DNA of 12,192 bases from Lachnospiraceae bacterium (GTDB lineage Bacteria > Bacillota_A > Clostridia > Lachnospirales > Lachnospiraceae), in assembly GCA_017464045.1 (NCBI GenBank), contig JAFUEG010000270.1, positions 1 to 12,192 on the forward strand. The letters are read 5' to 3'. Under the pieces are notes generated by a model. The model was not told the origin of the DNA. It did no database searches and worked only from the letters and a program-made list of their open reading frames with translations. The position numbers and the translations under genes are program-made. Shown in pieces: positions 1-7,009 of the stretch (within the stretch, counting starts at the first letter, position 1; each line of letters opens with the position of its first letter).

Positions 1-111
1 AAGTGCCTTACATGCCTGTGTTCCGGAATAGTCAAACTCACACGCCTGACCGATAATGATAGGACCGGAACCAATAATTAATACTTTGTTGATATCAGTT
101 CTTTTTGGCAT
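1..111 (-). CDS. carB: Carbamoyl phosphate synthase large subunit, N-terminal 37 residues (cut by window edge)
   Basis: The reading frame starts at an ATG whose first base is 111 and runs off the left edge. It opens [17 protein letters not shown] and continues to [11 protein letters not shown], which is the highly conserved start of CarB and the beginning of its first carboxyphosphate (ATP-grasp) half. CarB makes carbamoyl phosphate from bicarbonate, ammonia and two ATP for arginine and pyrimidine synthesis, with ammonia supplied by the CarA glutaminase. The start is supported by an AAAGGAG ribosome site at 121-127, nine bases upstream. The gene directly upstream is a helicase, so carA is not in its usual place before carB here; it may lie downstream or elsewhere. 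The identification is secure; nothing can be said about the rest of the protein. Confidence 0.95.
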   Translation of the reverse strand, partial: MPKRTDINKVLIIGSGPIIIGQACEFDYSGTQACKAL

Positions 112-168
112 AGCTTTAATCTCCTTTTCCCAGTGCATTTTTATTTTTTCTCTTATCACATTCGTTTT

Positions 169-197
169 ATTGTATCACAAAACACCCTAATATTAAA
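169..197 (-). promoter_or_regulatory. Probable extended -10 promoter for carB
   Basis: On the minus strand a TACAAT -10 box (174 to 169) is preceded by TG one base away (extended -10). A weak -35 TTTAAT (197 to 192) lies exactly 17 bases upstream. Transcription would start near 162, giving a leader of about 50 bases with the ribosome site at 121-127. The leader is too short for an elaborate attenuator. A 5-bp inverted repeat (ACCCT/AGGGT, 8-base loop, about 184-201) overlaps the -35 and might weakly end transcription from the helicase gene, but it has no proper T-run. Confidence 0.45.
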
Positions 198-211
198 GGG
201 TAAATTTTGAT

Positions 212-2824
212 TTATCTGACTCTCTTACTCATGGTACTTCTGCCCTCGCCCTGTTCCTTTAGCTTTTCTTTGGCAGCAGCAAGAATCTTCTTTCCTTTTT
301 CGCTTCTAGTATAAATAAGTTCATAGTTGCCTATATATGAACATATATGGTTATAAAAGCTTTCCGCACTCTCTTTATTTTTCGCAAATATATCCGGTAT
401 ACTGTAAAATGCATCGGCTCCATCCTTTTTTCCGTATTTGAGGAGCAGATATCTTTGATTATCAACCGGTGCAAAAAACTGATTTATGCAATTTGCAAAT
501 AAAAGCTTGTCTCTGGCATTCTGACTGCTTAAATATATGAGTTTCTTATCATTTTTTCCTTCCTCGACACATACCTTTGCAATCTTTTCTTCAAGAAAAT
601 TATTTTTTAATAATGCATCATATATTCCGTCTCCGGTTGCCTTAAGTCTGTTACCCGGAGTTTTAAGCTTATTCAGTCTCGGAAGCTTGGTAAGACCATA
701 AGCTGCCGAAAAGCCGGAAAGTCCAAGGCCGATTGCACCAAGTGGTGTAAGCGAAAGTCCTATACCTGCAGCCACACCAAGTCCTGCAAGAACCGCCTTA
801 CTCTTACTCTTCTTATACTCCGTTTTAGATAGAGCATTGTCCGAGACAGCGGTTTCTTCGGTAACATCCATCTTCTCGGAGTTATCCAAAGCTCTTTGCC
901 ATCTTTCGCGAAGCTTAACTCTTTCATTGGCAAATTCGAGCATTTTGCCATTCATTTCATTTACCTTATCTTCGTTAAACGGAGTCTTAATAATCGAAAG
1001 TCTGTCAATTCCGTTTTCAATTACATCCTCCTCATAATGAAGTCCGAGGAAGTTGTCCATACGACGTACCAAAAGCTTGTAATCTGCGCTGTTTTCACCT
1101 GACGCATCGCCGTACTTTGGCGGGAGCAGGCATACAAGATGCCAGATATTACTGGTTTTATCCGGTACAGGCTTAAATATACGTATAGCACGTCCTCGCA
1201 TCTGATTGCTCAGCATAAATGCTCCGACAAAGCTTGCAAGAATAAGTGAATTTATACATGGTGAATCCCAGCCCTCACCGAGTAAAGATTTTGTGCCGAT
1301 TATAACCTTTATATACCCCTGTGTGAAAACCTCGGTAACCGCACCGGTTAAAAAATGCGCATCTCCAACAGCATTTACCTTAAGATAATCATTTTCATCC
1401 AGATTTCCCACCTTGGAAAATGTAATCTTACCCGAGTCACCTACTGCCTCCAAAAGAGCATCTCTTGCTTCAGCAGGGATAATTACTATGGTTCCGCAAA
1501 GTACACCAAGTCTTATATTGTTCATGGACGCACTTTCACGTCTTAACTGTTCAAAGAACGGAATAACGCCAAGGGAGGTAACATCATCCTCCGTACCGAT
1601 TGCCTTTTCATATTCCTTTCTTATAAAATCAGTAAGTATAAGCATACGAAGACTGTCTCCGAAGCCCTTATACTCCGAAGCAACAACCTCTTTTATACTC
1701 TTACATTTTCCCTTTGAGGTCATAAGAAGCTTTTCTATATTATCATTTATAACAAGACATACATGTTTTTTCTCTATAAGACCTGCTCTTTTAAGCTCAT
1801 TTTCAAGAGCTTCGATATAACCTTCTTCCGTCGCATAAGCATCCGGATTATCATATATCAAATCCTGCAATATATTTTGAAGTTTAGTTTCATTATCGAT
1901 ATTTCTTTCATTTATCTCTTTGGAACGGCCTGTATAGCTTCTTACTACCTGTATAAATGTATTGTCTGTTTTAAGTTTTTCCTGAAACTCCTTACTTCTT
2001 TCCTTAAACTTATCTATCTCGGCTATCTCTTCCTCTGTCGGATAATTAAAATATACATAGTCCTGATGCGGACAGAGACTTCCTTCCTTAACAAGTTCAG
2101 GTATGGCGATTTCCTCATCGATTTCACCGCACATACTCATGTATCTCTCCCAAAGTTCAGGCGTTGAATCATAAGGAGGCGTAGCCGTAAGTGAAATAAT
2201 TTTCGGTTCATCCAGTGATGATTTAAATTCCTCAAGAGCCTTCCACCACTCTGTTCTAAGGTGATGGCATTCATCCAGACAAAGCACCTTAATTCCGTTG
2301 TTTTTCATCTCTGAAACAAGGTCAAAGCCGACATAGTCAACCTCCTCGGAATTATATTTTGAATATACCTCATCAAAGGATAAATCACTGTCATCCGTAT
2401 CATTTTCTACAACAGTCTTTTTTCCGCCGCTTGCTTTACCGCTCTGGGATGAGGTTTCGTCCTCTCTTAAGATACCCTTGTAATGATTCATCGCACTATG
2501 AAGTGCCTGATATGTAGAAATAGTTATAACCTTTGGAGATTTTAAATCCTGTGATATATAATCAGATGCATTAAGTCCGTCATTTAAAAACGCCTCTGCA
2601 ATTCTTGCCTCCCACTGTTCTCTTATGGTAATGGATGGCGTAAGAATAAGCGCCGGTTCAGAAAGCCTTGCAATCAGTTCGATTCCAAGAGTTGTCTTAC
2701 CCGAACCCGGTGCTGCCACTATATGAATTTTTCCATCATCAAGATATTTTTTTGAATGTTCCAGAACCCTCGCCTGATAGTTACGCCAGGTACCTTTAAA
2801 TTTCATGATATTTGAATAGTTCAT
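212..2824 (-). CDS. SF2 DEAD/DEAH-type helicase (ResIII-like) with an embedded hydrophobic segment
   Basis: This 870-aa protein has a superfamily 2 helicase core. Walker A is AAPGSGKT at residues 37-44, motif II is LDECHH at 183-188, motif III is SLTATPP at 211-217, a motif V-like GEGWDSP lies near 516-522, and motif VI is NQMRGRAIR at 540-548. It should therefore be an ATP-driven nucleic-acid translocase of the ResIII/COG1061 type. Three features are unusual. There is an acidic, Ser/Asp-rich insertion (about 121-160) before motif II. There is a long helical insertion (about 230-430) between the two RecA lobes. A Gly/Ala/Leu-rich hydrophobic stretch (about 676-712) precedes a C-terminal domain I do not recognise. 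The ATG at 2824 has an AAAGGA site about 11 bases upstream; the next Met (residue 7) has none. It follows the patatin gene by only 18 bases and is probably co-transcribed with it. No methylase or specificity gene is adjacent, so it is not obviously part of a restriction system. Confidence 0.85.
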   Translation of the reverse strand: MNYSNIMKFKGTWRNYQARVLEHSKKYLDDGKIHIVAAPGSGKTTLGIELIARLSEPALILTPSITIREQWEARIAEAFLNDGLNASDYISQDLKSPKVITISTYQALHSAMNHYKGILREDETSSQSGKASGGKKTVVENDTDDSDLSFDEVYSKYNSEEVDYVGFDLVSEMKNNGIKVLCLDECHHLRTEWWKALEEFKSSLDEPKIISLTATPPYDSTPELWERYMSMCGEIDEEIAIPELVKEGSLCPHQDYVYFNYPTEEEIAEIDKFKERSKEFQEKLKTDNTFIQVVRSYTGRSKEINERNIDNETKLQNILQDLIYDNPDAYATEEGYIEALENELKRAGLIEKKHVCLVINDNIEKLLMTSKGKCKSIKEVVASEYKGFGDSLRMLILTDFIRKEYEKAIGTEDDVTSLGVIPFFEQLRRESASMNNIRLGVLCGTIVIIPAEARDALLEAVGDSGKITFSKVGNLDENDYLKVNAVGDAHFLTGAVTEVFTQGYIKVIIGTKSLLGEGWDSPCINSLILASFVGAFMLSNQMRGRAIRIFKPVPDKTSNIWHLVCLLPPKYGDASGENSADYKLLVRRMDNFLGLHYEEDVIENGIDRLSIIKTPFNEDKVNEMNGKMLEFANERVKLRERWQRALDNSEKMDVTEETAVSDNALSKTEYKKSKSKAVLAGLGVAAGIGLSLTPLGAIGLGLSGFSAAYGLTKLPRLNKLKTPGNRLKATGDGIYDALLKNNFLEEKIAKVCVEEGKNDKKLIYLSSQNARDKLLFANCINQFFAPVDNQRYLLLKYGKKDGADAFYSIPDIFAKNKESAESFYNHICSYIGNYELIYTRSEKGKKILAAAKEKLKEQGEGRSTMSKRVR

Positions 2825-2842
2825 TTTATTCTTATCCTTTTT

Positions 2843-3784
2843 TTAGCTGTTAAGATATGCTCTTAACTCATCCATATGCTTTTTTGTTTCTTCATATCCG
2901 ACATAGTATAGATGTCCGAGCTTTTCCATATCTCCCTCAAGTCTTCCGACATCATTTATAAAATCAGTTGGATAAATCACATATATTCTTCCCTCATCAT
3001 GAAGCTTTTCCATGTATGCACGCTGCTCATTTTCAAAACGATTTACATGGATAAGTCCTTCTGCGAATTCAGGATATTTACGATAAAAGCGTCTTATTCT
3101 GTCTGCGTTTTTTTCGCTTTCATCCTTACGAAATCCCTTCGGTCTTGTAGATACAGCTACTGTCTTGTCATATCCCTCATCTATCGCCCACTGACATGGA
3201 ATCTTGTCACCGCTTCCGCCATCCAAGTATTTTTCACCTTCAACTATAACCGGTTTTGATACAAATGGCATGGATGCCGAAGCTCTTACAGCCTGAAATA
3301 TATCAGGTGTCTTGCCAAGCTCAAAATATGCAGGCTTGCCATCCTTAAGTGCAGTCGCAACAGCTACAAATCTCTGCTTTCCACTATTTACTCTTTCCAT
3401 ATCAAGAGGCTCAATCTCATTAAAGTCATTAAATACAAAATCAAAGCCATATACACCCTTACTTTCTTTTATTGCCTTTAAACCTACATATTTTGGATTA
3501 TGCCTATAAGTAAGATTGACACGTCCGCCTCTTCCTATCTGTCCTGCGACATAGTTCAATCCGTTTAATGCTCCGGCAGATACACCGATAACGCTTTCAA
3601 AATTAAGGTCCTGATACATAAGATAATCAACAACCGCATTGGTAAAAACGCCTCTGAACGCACCGCCCTCAAGCACAAGACATCCTTTGGTTATATTGTT
3701 ACTTGCTTTTTTCTTAGGTATCTTATCTATCTTAGACCATACCTTTTTATTACGATTTTCATCTTTTATATCTGAATTTCCCAT
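2843..3784 (-). CDS. Patatin-like phospholipase / acyl hydrolase
   Basis: This 313-aa protein carries the full patatin signature. The glycine-rich oxyanion motif is GGAFRG at 40-45, the nucleophile elbow is GVSAG at 67-71 with Ser69, and the catalytic Asp is D188 in the DGG motif, giving a Ser-Asp dyad. The family cleaves acyl chains from phospholipids or related lipids. The N-terminal 30 residues are Lys/Asn-rich and hydrophilic with no signal peptide, so the enzyme is likely cytoplasmic or peripheral to the membrane. The length and the C-terminal extension fit the bacterial YjjU-like patatins. The start is supported by AAAGGA seven bases before the ATG. It lies 89 bases downstream of thrH and 18 bases upstream of the helicase gene. 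I see no strong promoter in 3785-3873, only weak AT-rich boxes, so it may be read from the thrH promoter. Confidence 0.9.
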   Translation of the reverse strand: MGNSDIKDENRNKKVWSKIDKIPKKKASNNITKGCLVLEGGAFRGVFTNAVVDYLMYQDLNFESVIGVSAGALNGLNYVAGQIGRGGRVNLTYRHNPKYVGLKAIKESKGVYGFDFVFNDFNEIEPLDMERVNSGKQRFVAVATALKDGKPAYFELGKTPDIFQAVRASASMPFVSKPVIVEGEKYLDGGSGDKIPCQWAIDEGYDKTVAVSTRPKGFRKDESEKNADRIRRFYRKYPEFAEGLIHVNRFENEQRAYMEKLHDEGRIYVIYPTDFINDVGRLEGDMEKLGHLYYVGYEETKKHMDELRAYLNS

Positions 3785-3873
3785 CCTGATGTCCTTTCAT
3801 GTACTACTGTATAATTAAACTGTCAGTCTTATCTCTAAACTTATACTTTTACAAATAATAAGCTTTATTAATC

Positions 3874-4476
3874 TTATAGAATTACTTTTTTGATAGCGTC
3901 AAGAAGTTCTGAATACTCTTCAAAAGCAGGTAATTCCGGATAATCCTTCTTAATCTGCTCGGTACTCTTAAATAAAAATCCAGCCTTACTTGCCTGAATC
4001 ATACCAAGGTCGTTAAAGCTGTCACCACTTGCTATGGTTTCATAACCTATGGATTGAAGTGCTTTAACAGTTGTAAGCTTGGACTTTTCGCATCTCATCT
4101 TATAGCCGGTTATCTCTCCGCTTGGAGCAACCTCAAGTGAATTACAGAAAATTGTAGGCCAGCCAAGCTTTTCCATAAGAGGCTTTGCAAACTCCTCAAA
4201 GGTATCACTAAGTATTATAACCTGACACATGGAACGTAATTCATCAAGAAACTCTTTTGCACCCGGCATAGGATCAATCTTTGCAATTGTAGCCTGAATT
4301 TCCTTTAATCCAAGTCCGTGTTCCTTAAGTATTCCGAGTCTCCATTTCATCAATTTATCATAATCAGGCTCGTCCCTTGTAGTTCTTTTTAATTCAGGAA
4401 TTCCGCTTTCCTCGGCAAATGCTATCCAAATTTCAGGGACTAAAACGCCTTCCATATCCAAACAAGTAATGTACAT
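3874..4476 (-). CDS. thrH: ThrH-type phosphoserine phosphatase / homoserine phosphotransferase
   Basis: From the ATG at 4476 the protein has 200 residues. The N-terminal motif DMEGVLVPE (HAD motif I, nucleophile Asp followed by the acid/base Glu), the ILSDT motif II and the GDSFND motif IV follow the Pseudomonas ThrH pattern, including the EIWIAFAE and TTRD stretches near the start. ThrH enzymes dephosphorylate phosphoserine and can pass the phosphate to homoserine, linking serine and threonine synthesis; they act in the cytoplasm. A longer reading frame begins at an ATG at 4491, but that ATG overlaps the ribosome site GGAGG (4489-4485), which lies eight bases before the 4476 ATG. The shorter protein also matches the known N-terminus of the family. 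No other threonine or serine pathway gene is adjacent. Confidence 0.88.
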   Translation of the reverse strand: MYITCLDMEGVLVPEIWIAFAEESGIPELKRTTRDEPDYDKLMKWRLGILKEHGLGLKEIQATIAKIDPMPGAKEFLDELRSMCQVIILSDTFEEFAKPLMEKLGWPTIFCNSLEVAPSGEITGYKMRCEKSKLTTVKALQSIGYETIASGDSFNDLGMIQASKAGFLFKSTEQIKKDYPELPAFEEYSELLDAIKKVIL

Positions 4477-4484
4477 TTCTTCTT

Positions 4485-4489
4485 CCTCC
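4485..4489 (-). promoter_or_regulatory. Ribosome binding site that fixes the thrH start
   Basis: The minus strand reads GGAGG here, eight bases before the ATG at 4476. The upstream in-frame ATG at 4491-4489 shares its last base with this site and has no ribosome site of its own. The extra five residues MEEEE of the longer frame are therefore simply the translated ribosome site. Confidence 0.85.
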
Positions 4490-4514
4490 ATATCATATAA
4501 ATTTATCGTGTTTT

Positions 4515-4543
4515 ATTATATACAAAATCAAAATCTAAATCAA
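4515..4543 (-). promoter_or_regulatory. Near-consensus vegetative (sigma-A type) promoter for thrH
   Basis: On the minus strand TTGATT (4543 to 4538) is followed after exactly 17 bases by a perfect TATAAT (4520 to 4515). Transcription would start near 4508, about 32 bases before the thrH start codon. The -35 box overlaps the TGA stop codon of the MATE gene (4542-4540), so thrH can be transcribed independently although it sits tightly behind the transporter gene. Confidence 0.75.
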
Positions 4544-5970
4544 GTGGTGTGCCTCATCCTGACCTTCTTCCACAGGATAAAATATGCCGACACTACCATA
4601 ATTCCTGTGAAAATCCATGATGCCGGATATACGTTCATCAGTGTTTCAAAGGTATGGCTTTTCTTAAACACCGTGTACATCCAGAGGATTCTGAAACCAA
4701 CCGTACCGAACACTGTTAAAAGTGATGGTACAATCTGGTAGCCGATGCTTCGTAATGCGGCAGCTGAAACCTCATATGTTGCGGTAAGCGCTTCGAGTGA
4801 CATAACATGGAACATTCTTATAAGTGCTATATCGATAACCGCTTCCTTGGTTGTATAAAGTCCGGCAAGAGGTCTTGCCCATATAGTAAAGATTATACTT
4901 AAAAGAGCTGTAAATATCATGCCCTCAGCCATGGCAATTCTATAAATCTTACTGCATCGCTTATAGTTTCCCGCGCCAAAATTCTGACTGGTATAGGTCA
5001 CTGTGGTTTGAGCAAATGCCGATGAGATATCATAGGTAAAGTATTCAAAGTTAAGTGCAACCGATGAAGCTGCCACAGTATCCTTACCGAGGTTATTGAT
5101 TCCCGACTGGATAAATATATTGGAAAGTGAAAATACCATGCCCTGGAGTCCCGCCGGAAGTCCGACCTTGATAATCTTTCCGAGATACATTTTATCTATA
5201 TGAAGCTTCTTAAAATCCAGATGTAAAAAATCATCATCCTTTACAAGCAGAACAACAATCAAAAAAGCCGCCAAAACATTAGATATAAGTGTGGCAAGAG
5301 CTACACCGGCAACATCCATCCTGCAGCCGATTACAAATATGAGATTGAGAATTACATTTGTAATACCGGAGGCTATCATTATATACAGCGGATGCTTGGT
5401 ATCTCCCTTACTCCTTATAATAGCTGCACCAAAGTTAAACAGCATTATAAACGGTATGCCAAGAAGATAAATCCTAAGATAAAGTTCTGCCATATCCATT
5501 ACTTCTTTCGGTGTATTGGTCAAAACCAGCATAGGCTTGGAAATGATAAGTCCTATACACGCAAGCAAAAGTCCACCGATTATCGCCATCATTATCGTTG
5601 TATGTACTGCCTTTTCGGCTTCCTTTTTGTTATCCTGCCCGATTAGATTGGCAACTATGACATTTGGTCCTGCCGATGAGCCTACTATAAGATTGACAAA
5701 TATACCGACATTAGCAACATTTGCACCAACAGCAGCGAGCGCATCGTCTCCTGCAAATCTTCCGACAACCGCAACATCTGCCGAGTTAAAAAGCTGCTGC
5801 AGTATGCTGCTTAGCGCAAGAGGAAGTGCAAATAATATCATTTTGCCGGCAAGACCTCCGTGAAGCATATCCTGACTGTTTGTGTTTCTTCTGCTCTTTG
5901 TCCTGCTATCCTTACTTTCATTAGATGTCTTATTTACTTCTTTTATATTGCTTTCTTCTGTGCTACTCAT
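4540..5970 (-). CDS. MATE family efflux transporter
   Basis: This 476-aa membrane protein has the MATE architecture of two six-helix halves. The N-terminal half opens with a LALSSILQQLFNSAD segment followed by VGRFAGDDALAAVG (about residues 51-82), typical of MATE helix 1. The GIPFIMLFNF and IIRSKGD segments (about 171-190) are typical of helices 5-6, and the second half starts near LPAGLQGM (271-278). Such proteins export cationic drugs, dyes or metabolites using Na+ or H+ gradients; the substrate cannot be read from sequence. About 34 polar, Ser/Asn/Lys-rich residues precede the first helix, which is longer than usual. A later start at Met35 is possible but has no ribosome site, whereas GGAG stands 10 bases before the chosen ATG. 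It diverges from the coat genes and is followed immediately by thrH. Confidence 0.92.
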   Translation of the reverse strand: MSSTEESNIKEVNKTSNESKDSRTKSRRNTNSQDMLHGGLAGKMILFALPLALSSILQQLFNSADVAVVGRFAGDDALAAVGANVANVGIFVNLIVGSSAGPNVIVANLIGQDNKKEAEKAVHTTIMMAIIGGLLLACIGLIISKPMLVLTNTPKEVMDMAELYLRIYLLGIPFIMLFNFGAAIIRSKGDTKHPLYIMIASGITNVILNLIFVIGCRMDVAGVALATLISNVLAAFLIVVLLVKDDDFLHLDFKKLHIDKMYLGKIIKVGLPAGLQGMVFSLSNIFIQSGINNLGKDTVAASSVALNFEYFTYDISSAFAQTTVTYTSQNFGAGNYKRCSKIYRIAMAEGMIFTALLSIIFTIWARPLAGLYTTKEAVIDIALIRMFHVMSLEALTATYEVSAAALRSIGYQIVPSLLTVFGTVGFRILWMYTVFKKSHTFETLMNVYPASWIFTGIMVVSAYFILWKKVRMRHTT

Positions 5971-6005
5971 TATCCGTTATCTCCGAATTATAATTTGCAA
6001 AACAT

Positions 6006-6034
6006 ATATTAGCACCATTAAACCAAACATTCAA
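6006..6034 (-). promoter_or_regulatory. Probable promoter for the MATE gene
   Basis: On the minus strand TTGAAT (6034 to 6029), a 17-base spacer and TAATAT (6011 to 6006) form a sigma-A type promoter. TG one base before the -10 makes it an extended -10. Transcription would start near 5999, leaving a leader of about 29 bases that contains the GGAG site at 5981-5984. Each box matches four of six consensus bases. Confidence 0.5.
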
Positions 6035-6043
6035 TTTCAAACC

Positions 6044-6071
6044 TTTACAAAATTCAAAAAACGTGTATATC
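6044..6071 (+). promoter_or_regulatory. Possible promoter for the coat gene pair
   Basis: TTTACA (6044-6049), 16 bases and TATATC (6066-6071) resemble a sigma-A promoter that would start near 6078 and place the hairpin at 6088-6121 in the leader. Coat genes are normally read by sporulation sigma factors. A competing reading is a sigma-G-like TGTATA (6064-6069) with an imperfect AATACTC (6088-6094) 18 bases further on, which would start downstream of the hairpin's left arm. The sequence alone does not decide between them. Confidence 0.3.
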
Positions 6072-6087
6072 AATTACATTTTATGGA

Positions 6088-6121
6088 AATACTCCTAATG
6101 AAATAAATGAAAAGGAGTATT
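6088..6121 (+). promoter_or_regulatory. Perfect 9-bp hairpin enclosing the ribosome site of the first coat gene
   Basis: AATACTCCT (6088-6096) is exactly complementary to AGGAGTATT (6113-6121), with a 16-base A-rich loop. The right arm contains the AGGAG ribosome site of the gene starting at 6126, so in a folded transcript the site would be paired. This could act as a translational switch (heat, trans-acting RNA or protein). Alternatively the inverted repeat is a DNA operator. The complementarity is seen directly; the function is inferred. Confidence 0.5.
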
Positions 6122-6125
6122 ATTT

Positions 6126-6314
6126 ATGAACAACAATTTATCAGAACTCGAATTACAGAATCTCCCTCACCTTATAGGCGGATACGAAACTACCAACTGC
6201 AAGATGACAGCTTATGCTAACGAAGCAAGTGACCCACAGGTTAAGGCTTTCTTTCAGGAGGCGGTAACCTCATCAAATGAAAACAAGCAGACACTTATGA
6301 AGTTTCTTCACTAA
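6126..6314 (+). CDS. Small CotF-like spore coat protein (first of pair)
   Basis: This 62-aa protein begins MNNNLSELELQNLPHLIGGY and is predicted to be almost entirely helical. The pattern of LxxLPHLIxGYE, then an N/S-rich turn, ASDPQVKAFFQEA and a second helix resembles a single two-helix hairpin of the Coat_F (CotF/YraF-like) family of coat proteins, which have ferritin-like helical folds. Such proteins sit in the spore coat of Bacillus and Clostridia. It has no signal peptide or membrane segment. The AAGGAG site lies eight bases before the ATG but inside a hairpin (6088-6121). A second coat-like gene follows 49 bases later with no terminator between, so the two form an operon. The family call rests on recalled similarity. 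Confidence 0.72.
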   Translation: MNNNLSELELQNLPHLIGGYETTNCKMTAYANEASDPQVKAFFQEAVTSSNENKQTLMKFLH

Positions 6315-6363
6315 TTTACATCCCATAACAAATCAACAGGTTCATTAAGAAAGGAATAATAAA

Positions 6364-6606
6364 ATGGAAGAAAAGACTATGGTTGCCGATACCTTAGACG
6401 GTATCAATTCAGAATTAAAGAAGTATGCAGATATGATTCCACAGACAGAAAACAAGGAATTAAAGCAGACATTGAAGCAGTTCAGAAATGCATGTGAAAT
6501 GTCTCAGGAACAGATTTACACTATCGCACGTGAGCGTCAGTACTATGTACCTGCCGCAAAAGCAACTGATGAGGAAATCTCCCACGTAAGAAGCTTATTC
6601 AGTTAA
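6364..6606 (+). CDS. CotF-like (Coat_F domain) spore coat protein (second of pair)
   Basis: This 80-aa helical protein contains LDGINSELKKYADMI, then ENKELKQTLKQFRNACEMSQ and finally ARERQYYVPAAKA. That is the layout of a Coat_F domain: two long helices, a conserved aromatic R-x-x-Y-Y patch near the end of the second helix, and a short C-terminal tail. It is expected to be a structural coat component made during sporulation. The AAGGA site is eight bases before the ATG. In Bacillus CotF is one polypeptide that is later processed. Here two related short proteins are encoded separately, so they may pair to form a four-helix unit (inference). A strong hairpin at 6613-6642 follows seven bases after the stop codon. 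Confidence 0.8.
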   Translation: MEEKTMVADTLDGINSELKKYADMIPQTENKELKQTLKQFRNACEMSQEQIYTIARERQYYVPAAKATDEEISHVRSLFS

Positions 6607-6612
6607 ATGATA

Positions 6613-6650
6613 TCGACCGAAGCATATCAATGCTCCGGTCGAAATTCTTT
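6613..6650 (+). terminator. Hairpin terminator after the coat genes
   Basis: TCGACCG (6613-6619) pairs with CGGTCGA (6636-6642) and AGCAT (6621-6625) pairs with ATGCT (6630-6634). There is one A/C mismatch between the two stems and a four-base loop. The tail after the stem is AATTCTTT, which is only moderately T-rich, so ending may be incomplete. Confidence 0.6.
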
Positions 6651-6926
6651 AAAAATATATTATTTATTTCTCTCCTACCGCATTTTTACTTACTTTTTCA
6701 GCTTATGATGTAAACTTTTGGATACATATGTGCAAAACTTACACTTGCATTATCATTTGGTGCGACTTATAATTTTTCTCAAGATATCTATTATATTTTT
6801 AAAAGATAACTGTAATATTTTTTGGTATTTCCCTATTATTCCAATACCATCCAGAGAATTAATTTTCTAAAACTATTACGTTATCATTATAACTTCATCT
6901 CCATTATAGTTTTATACAAACTAGTT

Positions 6927-6962
6927 CATACAAGCATAAAATCAGTTTTTGATTCTTGTATG
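6927..6962. repeat. Inverted repeat CATACAAG / CTTGTATG with inner stem
   Basis: The outer arms 6927-6934 and 6955-6962 are perfectly complementary over 8 bp. Inside them AATCA and TGATT form a second 5-bp stem around a GTTTT loop, leaving a 5-base bulge (CATAA) on one side. The sequence after it is T-rich but the stem is GC-poor. It could be an RNA hairpin or a protein-binding site upstream of the Rpn gene. Confidence 0.4.
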
Positions 6963-6981
6963 TTTATTTAACTATGTGTTT

Positions 6982-7009
6982 TTGCGTTTAATATTTTTAT
7001 AGATATATT
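6982..7009 (+). promoter_or_regulatory. Tentative promoter for the Rpn gene
   Basis: TTGCGT (6982-6987), 16 bases and TATATT (7004-7009) are the best placed sigma-A-like boxes before the gene. Only the -10 is a good match, and the surrounding sequence is so AT-rich that alternatives exist. The predicted start near 7016 gives a leader of about 60 bases. Confidence 0.25.

Noticed and set aside
1413..2167. Plus-strand open frames of 130-135 codons inside the helicase gene
   Set aside because: They are antisense to a well-supported gene, have no ribosome sites and resemble no family. The same applies to plus-strand frames over the patatin, MATE and glycosyltransferase genes.
212..3784. Helicase as the Res subunit of a type III restriction system
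   Set aside because: No methyltransferase gene or endonuclease motif is seen in or beside it. The neighbour is a patatin-like lipase.
4476..4491. ATG at 4491 as the thrH start
   Set aside because: It overlaps the GGAGG ribosome site of the ATG at 4476, has no site of its own and adds only residues not found in the family.
5987..5992. Perfect TATAAT on the minus strand as the MATE gene -10 box
   Set aside because: It lies so close to the GGAG ribosome site that the transcript would begin inside it. A better pair of boxes is at 6006-6034.
6083..6106. Seven-codon upstream frame (MEILLMK) in the coat gene leader
   Set aside because: It has no ribosome site and its ATG may not be in the transcript. 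It is too short to distinguish from chance.
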